From Streptomyces humi (GTDB taxonomy: Bacteria > Actinomycetota > Actinomycetes > Streptomycetales > Streptomycetaceae), in contig NZ_LBMU02000044.1 of NCBI RefSeq assembly GCF_001005085.2, forward strand, positions 1 to 64,000: a stretch of 64,000 bases of DNA. Direction: 5' to 3'. Below the pieces are notes generated by a model. The model was not told the origin of the DNA and did not search any database. It worked only from the letters and a program-made list of their open reading frames with translations. Position numbers and translations under genes: made by a program. Below, piece after piece: positions 25,879-33,148 of the stretch (positions are counted from its first letter, which is position 1; the number at the start of each line of letters is the position of its first letter).

Positions 25879-27152
25879 GCTCCGACACCATCACCACCCT
25901 GCTCGGCCTGGCCGGCGTGCTGGTCCTGGTCCTCGCCGTCACCAACTGGCTGGTGCGGCGCGGCGGCGGCTGGAAGGCCCTGTGGCGCCGGCTCGGACGC
26001 GAGATCACCCTCACCGTACGGGCGTTCACCGGTCCGGTGCGCACGGAACTGCGCTACCGGCGGGGGCTGCGCCTGCTGGTGCGACTGCTGCGCGACCCGG
26101 CCGTGTGGGACGACGCCGAGCGGGCCACCGCGCTGGCGGCGGCCGTCCGGCCCGGGGTCCGTCCGTACGGCGTGCTGGCCGGTGCCGAGTGGATGGCCGT
26201 GCTGGTCGCGGCGGACGGTGACGCGTTGCGCGAACCGCCGGAGCCCTGGGCCGCCGACGAGGCCGACCCGCGGCTGTGGTGGATCGAGCGCGCCGATCTG
26301 ACCGAGGTGCCCGACGGGGCCGCCGTACCGCTGCTGGTGTGTGTGGGTCACGACCTGGGGCATGCCGTACTGCTCGACGTGCGGTCAGGGCCGCCCGCCC
26401 TGTCGGTGTACGGCCCGCCGCGTGCCGCCCGTACGGCGCGCGCGGTGCTCCAGGCGCTCACCGCGCAGCTGGACGCCCGGCTGCCGGAGGGCCGGGTAGC
26501 CGTCGCCTCCGGGGTGCACCCCAGGTTTCCGGGAGTGCCGGCCGCGGCGGCCGTCGGGCGGCCCGGCGTCGAGATCGCGGTCTGCGCCGACCCGCTGGAA
26601 CGGCCGCTGCCGTCCGGTGTCCGGCTGCTCAGCCTGGGCGTCGCCCGCGGCCGGACCCGGCTGCTGGAGATCGCGCCGGACGCGGTGCTCACGGTGCACG
26701 GCTCGCCCGCCGCCGCCCGCGTCGACGTGCTGCCGCTGTCGCGGGCCGTGGCCCGGACCCTGGCCGTGCTGCCCCCGTACCCCGACCGCCCGGGCGACGA
26801 GGCACGGCGACCGGCGGACGTCACCCGCGCCGCCGACCCGGACCTGCTGCCGGACGAACCGGACCTGGGCCCGGACCTGGGCGCGGGCGCGTCGCGGGAC
26901 ACCGGCCCGACCGGGGTCTCCGCCACCCGCCCGGCGCCGGCACCCGCGCCCGTATCCGCTCCGGCCGCGCCCGTATCCGCTCCGGCCGCGCCCGAATCCG
27001 TTCCGGCCGCGCCCGTACCCGCTCAGGCCGCGCCCGTCGAAGCCCATGCCGACTCCGCCGCCGCTGTCGACGACGACTTCGACGACGACTTCGCGGAACC
27101 CAGCGCCTCCGGTGCGGCCGGTGTCTCCGCGGCCTCGCCACCGGCGCCGTGA
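25875..27152 (+). CDS. T7SS-locus membrane protein of unknown function
   Basis: A 425-residue protein with one N-terminal transmembrane helix (TITTLLGLAGVLVLVLAV), then a basic helical segment and a globular domain to about residue 310. A tail of Pro/Ala repeats (APVSAPA-type units near 355-390) and an acidic cluster (DDDFDDDFAE) end the chain. I do not recognise the family; one helix argues against EccE, which has two. Its coupling to the sigma gene upstream and its GTGA contact with the EssC-like ATPase downstream suggest either an accessory subunit of the secretion machine or a membrane regulator of the sigma factor. Confidence 0.75.
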   Translation: MSSDTITTLLGLAGVLVLVLAVTNWLVRRGGGWKALWRRLGREITLTVRAFTGPVRTELRYRRGLRLLVRLLRDPAVWDDAERATALAAAVRPGVRPYGVLAGAEWMAVLVAADGDALREPPEPWAADEADPRLWWIERADLTEVPDGAAVPLLVCVGHDLGHAVLLDVRSGPPALSVYGPPRAARTARAVLQALTAQLDARLPEGRVAVASGVHPRFPGVPAAAAVGRPGVEIAVCADPLERPLPSGVRLLSLGVARGRTRLLEIAPDAVLTVHGSPAAARVDVLPLSRAVARTLAVLPPYPDRPGDEARRPADVTRAADPDLLPDEPDLGPDLGAGASRDTGPTGVSATRPAPAPAPVSAPAAPVSAPAAPESVPAAPVPAQAAPVEAHADSAAAVDDDFDDDFAEPSASGAAGVSAASPPAP

Positions 27153-27205
27153 CCGCCGTCGTACCACCGCCCTTCCCCACACGAACGACCGCCCGGCTGG
27201 GAGCC

Positions 27206-30200
27206 GTGAACCTCACCATCACCACCGTGGACGCCACGGACGGACAGCGCCGCGACCACCAGGTCCGGCTGCCCTCGAACGCCACCGTCGGCGACCTCGC
27301 CGCCGCCCTGACCCAGGACGAGGCCGCCGCCACCGGTGGCGCGGACTGGGCCGCGTCCGGTGCGCCGCAGGCCCGCAACCTGTACGCCGGGGACCGCCGG
27401 CTGGACCCCGGGACGCCGGTGGCCGGCAGCGGGATCCGCGACGGCGGGCTGCTCGGGCTCGGCGGTCCGGCGCGCCCGGCGGATCTGGTCCGGATCCAGG
27501 ACGACGACCAGGACGACGACCGGGACGGCGTGCTCGCCGAGGTGCACGTGGTCTCCGGGCCCGGCGCCGGCCGGACCTGGCGGCTCGGTCCCGGCAGCCA
27601 CGAGATCGGCACCGACGCGCTGTGCGCCCTCAGACTGGACGCCGGCGCCGGGGTGCCCGAGTCCGGATTGTGGGTGACGGTCGGCGCGGACTCCACGGCG
27701 ACCTGGCAGCGCGTCGACGACGACCCCGAGGCCGTGGTCCGTGCCCGGCTCGCCTCGCCGCCGCCCGACGACGCCATCACCCAGCTGCGCCGGCCCCGTC
27801 CGCAGCCGCCGCGCGAACGCCCGGCCGGGCCGGGTCCGGTGCCCTGGCCGGACGGCGAGGACCTGACGGTCGGTCCGGTACTGCTGCGGATGACCCGGCC
27901 GGTCGAGGCGGACGCGGCGGTCACCCCGTCCGCCGACGGGTTCGGCGTGGACTACAACCGGCCGCCGCGGATCGCCCCGCACCTGGACGCCGAACGGGTA
28001 CGGCTGCCGCAGCCGCCGTCACCGCCGCAGAAGCGCCCGTTCCCGACCGTGATGATGATCTCCCCGATCGTCCTCGGGCTGTTCATGGTCAGCATCTTCA
28101 AGTCGTACTACTTCCTGGTGTTCCTGTTCCTCAGCCCGATGATGATGCTGTCGAACTGGGCGACCGGGCGCCGGGCGGCCCGCAAGCAGTTCCTGGAGTC
28201 GGAGGCGGCCTACGAGCGGCGCCGTGACGTGCTGGAGGAGCAGGTCCGGGGCGCGGTGACGGGCGAACGCCGGGTCCGCGACAAGACCGGTCCCGACCCG
28301 GCCGCCGTCGCGCTGATCGCGACCGGCCCCGGCGGCCGGCTGTGGGAACGGCGCCGTCGCGACCCGGATCATCTGGTGCTGCGCCTGGGCACGGTGGACC
28401 AGCCGTCGGTACGGGAGCTGGAGGACCCGGCCCGGGACGAGAACCACCGCTCGATCCGCTGGAACATCCCGGACACGCCGATCGGCGTGGACATCGCCGC
28501 GCACGGTGTCGTCGGCGTCGCCGGCCCGGCCGCCGAGGTGCAGCCGCTGGCCCGCTGGCTGGTGGCGCAGGCCGGTGTGCTGCACAGCCCGCGCGACCTG
28601 CGGGTGGTGATCCTGACCGAGCCCGACCGGGTCGCGGACTGGGCGTGGACCCGTTGGCTGCCGCACCTCAGGCCGGGCACGGCGGGTGGTCCCGTGGTGC
28701 TGATCGGCAACGACCCCGAGTCCACCGCGGCCCGGATCAGCGAGCTGGTCTCCCAGGTGCAGTCACGCCGCCGGCAGGCCGGCAACGACCGTGACGTGGT
28801 CTTCACCGACCCGGACGTGCTGGTCGTCGCGGACGGCGCGCGCCGGCTGCGCGACGTGCCCGGCATGGTGCAGGTGCTCACCGACGGGCCGCGGGTGCGG
28901 ATCTTCAGCGTCTGCCTGGACGAACAGGAGCGGCTGCTGCCCGAGGAGAGCACCGGGGTCGTGCTGGCGGCGGAGAGCCGGCTGACCGTACGCCGGCCCG
29001 GCGCCCCCGACCTGCCCGGCGTCCGTGCCGACCGGGTCTCCCCCGAGTGGTGCGAGCAGTTGGCCCGCGCCCTGGCGCCGGTCCGGGACGTCAGCCCCGA
29101 GCACGACGCCGGACTTCCCCAGCGGGTCCGTCTGCTGGACCTGCTGGAGCAGGAACCGCCCAACGCCGAGGCCCTGTTGGACCGCTGGCGGCACGAACCC
29201 GCCAGCACCTCCTTCGTCGTCGGCACCGGCTTCGACGGGCCGCTCTCCCTGGACCTGGTGCAGGACGGGCCGCACGGCCTGGTCGCCGGTACGACGGGAT
29301 CCGGCAAGTCGGAGCTGCTCCAGACGTTCGTGGCCTCGCTGGCCGCCGTGAACCGGCCCGACGAACTGACCTTCGTGCTGGTCGACTACAAGGGCGGAAG
29401 CGCCTTCAAGGAGTGCGCCGGCCTGCCGCACACCCTGGGCATGGTCACCGACCTCGACGCCCACCTGGTGGAGCGGGCGCTGGAGTCGCTCGGCGCCGAA
29501 CTGCGCCGCCGTGAACAGGTGCTGGCGGCCGCGGACGCCAAGGACCACCCCGAGTACCGGGCCAAGCGCGCCGCCGACCCGTCGCTCGCCCCGCTCCCCC
29601 GGCTGCTGCTGGTCATCGACGAGTTCGCCACCCTGGTCCGCGAAGTCCCCGACTTCGTGCCGGGGTTGATCAGCATCGCGCAGCGCGGCCGTTCGCTGGG
29701 CATCCACCTGGTCCTGGCCACCCAGCGTCCGGCCGGTGTGGTCACCGGTGACATCCGGGCCAACACCAACCTGCGGATCGCGCTGCGGGTGACGGACATG
29801 ACCGAGAGCCAGGACATCATCGACGTCAAGGACGCCGTCGACATCTCCTCCGGCACCCCCGGCCGGGCCCTGGTCCGGCGCGGGCCGAAGCAGGCGGACC
29901 CGTTCCAGACCGCCTGGGTGGGCGCGGAGCGGCCCCGGCAGACCCCGGCCGCCGCGACGGCCGGGCCGGAGCCGGGCCCCCGCAGGCCGGTGCGTGCGGT
30001 GGACGTGGGCTGGGACGCACTGGGCCGGCCCGCCGAACTGCCCGCCGAGACACGGACGGTGACGGCCACGGCCCCGCAGGGCCCGGCCCCCACCGATCTC
30101 CAGGCCCTGGTCGAGGAGATCCGCACCGCCGCCGACCTGCTCGACGACTTCACCCCGCAGCCCAGCCCGTGGCTGCCCCCGCTCCGGCGCGAACTGACCC

Positions 30201-31759
30201 TGGACGACCTGGAAGGACTCGGCGCCACCCGCGAGGGCCGGCTGGTCATCCCGTACGCCCTGGAGGACGTTCCGCAGCTCCAGCAGCGCCGGGTGGCCGT
30301 CGCCGACCTGGCCACCTTCGGGCACCTGTACGTCATCGGCGCCCCGCGTTCGGGCCGTACCCAGGTGCTGCGGACCATCGCGGGGTCGGCGGCCCGCGCG
30401 ACGAGCACCGCCGACGTGCACATCTACGGCATCGACGCGGGCGGCGGCGGCCTCACCGCGATCGGCGCGCTGCCGCACTGCGGAGGGGTGGTCTCCCGGC
30501 ACGACCTGGAACGGCTGGGCCGGCTGCTGCGCCGGCTGAACCGGGAACTGACCGAGCGCCAGGACCTGGCGCAGACACACAGCGCGACCGGTGTCGACGA
30601 GCTGCGCAGGCTGCTGCCGAAGGCGCAGCGGCCCGCGCACATCCTGTTGTTCATCGACGGCTGGGACTCGCTCTCGGTCATCATCGACGAGCACGACCAC
30701 GGCCAGCTGGTGCAGGAGGTGACCCGGCTCATCCGGGAGGGCGCCGCCGCCGGCATCCATGTCGTCGCCACGTCCGAACGCTCCCTGCTGGGCGGGCGGA
30801 TGGCCGCGCACAACGACCACAAGCTGCTGCTGCGGCAGGGCGACCGCAGCGACTACCAGGCCGTCGGGATGATGCCGAACAAGATCCCCGCCGACATCCC
30901 GCCGGGCCGCGGCTGGCACGTCCTCAGCGGTACCGAGACCCAGGTGGCGCTGCTCGCCGCAGGCGGCGGCACCGAGCAGGCGGAGGCGTTGCGGGCGATC
31001 GGTGAGAGTGCCCGCAAGCGGGACGCCCGGGTCCCCGAGACCCGGCGGCCGTTCCAGGTCGCGGTGCTGCCGCGCTCGGTGGAGTTCGCCGACGCCTACC
31101 AGAAGGTCCCCGACCCGGACCGGCGGCCGATGTGGGGGCTGCTCGGTGTCGGCGGCGACGAGGGCGGCCCGGTCGGCGTGGACCTCGCGGGCTCGGCCTC
31201 GGCGTTCGGGGTGTTCGGCCCGGCCGGGTCCGGCCGGAGCAACGCGCTCGCGTCGATCGCCGTGTCCCTGCTGGCCGGTGGCACCTCGCTGGTGGTCCTC
31301 ACCCCGCGCGATTCGCCGCTGCGGGCCCTGGAGCGCCACGCCACGGCCACCGTGCTCACCGAGAACGACCCGTCGGCCGACTCCGTGCGGGCGGCCCTGG
31401 ACGCGCTGCCCGGGCCGCGTGTGGTGATGATCGACGACGCCGATCTGATCACCAACTCGGCGGCCGACAAGCTCCTCAAGGAGATCGCCGTCTCCGGCCG
31501 CGACCAGGGCCTCGGACTGGTCTACGCGGCCTCCGCGGAGGGTTTCCAGAGCGGGATGAGCGGCTGGACGCTCGCGGCCCGGCGGGCCCGGCGCGGTCTG
31601 CTGCTCGCGCCGAAGAACCTCACCGAGGGCGACCTGGTCGGCGTACGGCTGATGCCCAGTGTGGTGCGGGCGACCACGCACCCCGGCCGGGCCTGGACGG
31701 CCGGCCCCGGCGGCGCGCTGCTCGCCCTCCAGGTGCCGCTCACCCCGCTGCGGACCTGA
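27206..31759 (+). CDS. EssC/EccC-like triple-ATPase of type VII secretion
   Basis: A 1517-residue FtsK/SpoIIIE-family ATPase. An N-terminal beta-grasp or FHA-like domain (about 1-85), an FHA-like domain (about 110-175), two transmembrane helices (about 280-315) and three ATPase domains follow. D1 has an intact Walker A, GTTGSGKS near residue 695, and Walker B LLLVIDEF near 800. D2 (GAPRSGRT near 1045) and D3 (GPAGSGRS near 1338) have Arg in place of the Walker Lys, so only D1 is likely to hydrolyse ATP. Single-chain EccC of this layout resembles EssC of Firmicutes. Start choice: GTG 27206 after GGGAG; an alternative GTG at 27149 overlaps the upstream stop and adds 19 residues. It is expected to recognise the WXG100-like partners and drive export across the membrane. 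Confidence 0.9.
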   Translation: MNLTITTVDATDGQRRDHQVRLPSNATVGDLAAALTQDEAAATGGADWAASGAPQARNLYAGDRRLDPGTPVAGSGIRDGGLLGLGGPARPADLVRIQDDDQDDDRDGVLAEVHVVSGPGAGRTWRLGPGSHEIGTDALCALRLDAGAGVPESGLWVTVGADSTATWQRVDDDPEAVVRARLASPPPDDAITQLRRPRPQPPRERPAGPGPVPWPDGEDLTVGPVLLRMTRPVEADAAVTPSADGFGVDYNRPPRIAPHLDAERVRLPQPPSPPQKRPFPTVMMISPIVLGLFMVSIFKSYYFLVFLFLSPMMMLSNWATGRRAARKQFLESEAAYERRRDVLEEQVRGAVTGERRVRDKTGPDPAAVALIATGPGGRLWERRRRDPDHLVLRLGTVDQPSVRELEDPARDENHRSIRWNIPDTPIGVDIAAHGVVGVAGPAAEVQPLARWLVAQAGVLHSPRDLRVVILTEPDRVADWAWTRWLPHLRPGTAGGPVVLIGNDPESTAARISELVSQVQSRRRQAGNDRDVVFTDPDVLVVADGARRLRDVPGMVQVLTDGPRVRIFSVCLDEQERLLPEESTGVVLAAESRLTVRRPGAPDLPGVRADRVSPEWCEQLARALAPVRDVSPEHDAGLPQRVRLLDLLEQEPPNAEALLDRWRHEPASTSFVVGTGFDGPLSLDLVQDGPHGLVAGTTGSGKSELLQTFVASLAAVNRPDELTFVLVDYKGGSAFKECAGLPHTLGMVTDLDAHLVERALESLGAELRRREQVLAAADAKDHPEYRAKRAADPSLAPLPRLLLVIDEFATLVREVPDFVPGLISIAQRGRSLGIHLVLATQRPAGVVTGDIRANTNLRIALRVTDMTESQDIIDVKDAVDISSGTPGRALVRRGPKQADPFQTAWVGAERPRQTPAAATAGPEPGPRRPVRAVDVGWDALGRPAELPAETRTVTATAPQGPAPTDLQALVEEIRTAADLLDDFTPQPSPWLPPLRRELTLDDLEGLGATREGRLVIPYALEDVPQLQQRRVAVADLATFGHLYVIGAPRSGRTQVLRTIAGSAARATSTADVHIYGIDAGGGGLTAIGALPHCGGVVSRHDLERLGRLLRRLNRELTERQDLAQTHSATGVDELRRLLPKAQRPAHILLFIDGWDSLSVIIDEHDHGQLVQEVTRLIREGAAAGIHVVATSERSLLGGRMAAHNDHKLLLRQGDRSDYQAVGMMPNKIPADIPPGRGWHVLSGTETQVALLAAGGGTEQAEALRAIGESARKRDARVPETRRPFQVAVLPRSVEFADAYQKVPDPDRRPMWGLLGVGGDEGGPVGVDLAGSASAFGVFGPAGSGRSNALASIAVSLLAGGTSLVVLTPRDSPLRALERHATATVLTENDPSADSVRAALDALPGPRVVMIDDADLITNSAADKLLKEIAVSGRDQGLGLVYAASAEGFQSGMSGWTLAARRARRGLLLAPKNLTEGDLVGVRLMPSVVRATTHPGRAWTAGPGGALLALQVPLTPLRT

Positions 31760-31773
31760 CAGGCGGACGCGGA

Positions 31774-31802
31774 GGGGGCCCGGCGAAACCGGCCGGGCCC
31801 CC
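31774..31802. terminator. Bidirectional terminator hairpin
   Basis: An 11-bp perfect GC stem (31774-31784 with 31792-31802, GGGGGCCCGGC / GCCGGGCCCCC) with a 7-base loop lies between the stop codons of the convergent EssC-like and WXG100-like genes. It can serve both strands. Confidence 0.8.
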
Positions 31803-31810
31803 CGTGTGCG

Positions 31811-32122
31811 CTACGAGTTGTTCTGAAGGCTGCTGCTGATGCCCTGGTCGAACTGGATCGCGTTCTCCTTGATGCCGTTGAACATCTCCGAGAAGTCGTT
31901 GATGCCCTTGACGGCGGCCAGCAGGCTGGTGTCGAAGTTGTTGTAGGTGGTCCGGATGACCTCGCTGGACTGCTGGAAGACCATGCCGTCGTCGACGAGG
32001 GTGTTGACCCGGTTGCGCAGGTTGCTGAGCACCGGCAGCAGGTTCTCGTGGGCGTCGTGCAGCAGGCTCACGACCTCCTCGATCTTGTGGTAGTCGAGGT
32101 TGATGCCGTTGTAGCTGGCCAT
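31811..32122 (-). CDS. WXG100-like small secreted protein without the WXG motif
   Basis: A 103-residue all-helical protein with the length and two-helix layout of ESAT-6/WXG100 substrates. The turn between the helices reads DDGMVFQQS, so the defining Trp-x-Gly is absent. The C-terminal part (FDTSLLAAVKGINDFSEMF) is typical of the second helix. There is no signal peptide. It sits 41 bases after a second helical protein in the same minus-strand operon next to an EssC-like ATPase. Role: probable co-secreted partner or chaperone of the locus. The sequence starts MASYNGINLDY and has an acceptable GGAAC-type leader rather than a strong ribosome binding site. Confidence 0.75.
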   Translation of the reverse strand: MASYNGINLDYHKIEEVVSLLHDAHENLLPVLSNLRNRVNTLVDDGMVFQQSSEVIRTTYNNFDTSLLAAVKGINDFSEMFNGIKENAIQFDQGISSSLQNNS

Positions 32123-32163
32123 GGGGTTCCTGTCCGTTCCTGTCGGTCGTGGGTCGTCGGTCG

Positions 32164-32976
32164 TCAGTCGTCGTCGGTGGTGCCGCCCACCTGCTGCCAG
32201 TCCGGCTGGTTGCCGTCGGCGTCCTTGGGGCCGCGGGTGTACTCGGTGCGGTCGCCGTCGCTGCCGGTGGTGACCATGGTCCCGCTGCCGTCGGGGTTGA
32301 GGTTGGTCTCCGAGTGGACGGTGCTGCCGTCCGGGTAGGAGGTGTCCGTGGTGTAGTGGTTGCCGTCGCTGGAGTAGTCGGTCACCGACGTGTACGTCTT
32401 GCCGTCGTACGTGACGGTGGACTCCTCCTTGATCACATGGCGCTGGTCGTCCAGGGTGAGATGGGTGTGGACGCTGCCGCGCGCGGTGTTGATCGTCTGG
32501 TCCAGCGGCGGGTCGCCGGGGTCGGTGGCCGAGCAGAAGTCCGGCATCTTGCCGTCCGGTCCGGGCACGCACTGGTCCAGGTGGGACTGCTTGTAGTCCC
32601 ACAGGTCCTTGTCCCGGAAGTAGTTCTGGAGCCCCAGGTTGCTGCCGGTTATGCCCATGCCCTGGGAGAGCTCGGAGTCGAACGACAGGAAGGCCTCGCC
32701 CACCGAACCGAAGGCGCCCGCCAGTTCCTTGAGGCCCTTGTCCGCGTGGGACATGGTGCTGCTGGCGTTGGAGTAGAAACCCGAGAGCGCGTCGGCCAGG
32801 GTCTGGTCGCCCAGGACCGTCAGGGCGTCGCTGGAGGTGTATCCGTCGTAGTCCGTCTGGCCCAGCCGGGAGAACGTGCTGTTGTCGAGGAGCGGACCGA
32901 TGTCTCCGGCCAGGGCCTCCAGGTCCCGCTTGGCGTCGTTCAGGACGTTGTATTCGATTTTGAGTGAATCGGCCAT
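32164..32976 (-). CDS. T7SS-associated two-part protein (helical head, beta-rich tail)
   Basis: A 270-residue protein. Residues 1-120 are helical and Ser/Asp/Ala-rich, in the style of ESX secretion heads. A short linker holds two cysteines (QCVPGP ... DFCSA) that could form a disulfide outside the cell. Residues 160-270 are polar, Thr/Asp/Gly-rich and predicted beta, with repeated DG turns (SYPDGSTVHSETNLNPDG). I do not recognise the tail. No signal peptide. The ATG at 32976 has GGGAGG upstream, and an ECF-type promoter lies 35 bases further. It is probably a T7SS substrate made together with the WXG100-like protein. Confidence 0.7.
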   Translation of the reverse strand: MADSLKIEYNVLNDAKRDLEALAGDIGPLLDNSTFSRLGQTDYDGYTSSDALTVLGDQTLADALSGFYSNASSTMSHADKGLKELAGAFGSVGEAFLSFDSELSQGMGITGSNLGLQNYFRDKDLWDYKQSHLDQCVPGPDGKMPDFCSATDPGDPPLDQTINTARGSVHTHLTLDDQRHVIKEESTVTYDGKTYTSVTDYSSDGNHYTTDTSYPDGSTVHSETNLNPDGSGTMVTTGSDGDRTEYTRGPKDADGNQPDWQQVGGTTDDD

Positions 32977-33010
32977 GCCTGGGCCTCCCAGTCGGGACTC
33001 CGGTCAGTTG

Positions 33011-33040
33011 GACCACGCCGCACCCGGCCCGCCGGTTCAC
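33011..33040 (-). promoter_or_regulatory. ECF sigma promoter, minus-strand WXG100 operon
   Basis: Minus strand GTGAACC (33040-33034), 16 bases, CGTGGTC (33017-33011). Both elements are identical to those of the divergent plus-strand promoter at 33069-33098. The pattern resembles the TGAACC-N16-CGT promoters of mycobacterial SigL (recalled). Confidence 0.75.
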
Positions 33041-33068
33041 CCCGGACGGCCGCTGTAACTCAGATCAC

Positions 33069-33098
33069 GTGAACCGCATCTGGGGCTGTGGCGTGGTC
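33069..33098 (+). promoter_or_regulatory. ECF sigma promoter, giant T7SS protein gene
   Basis: GTGAACC (33069-33075), 16 bases, CGTGGTC (33092-33098). The leader to the ATG at 33149 is about 45 bases and ends in GGGAGG. The identity of both elements and the spacing with the opposite promoter argues for one sigma factor serving both directions. Confidence 0.75.
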
Positions 33099-33148
33099 AG
33101 TTGGGGAGTGACCGCCCCGAAGGCCGCCGTACCCGGGAGGAACTTCAC

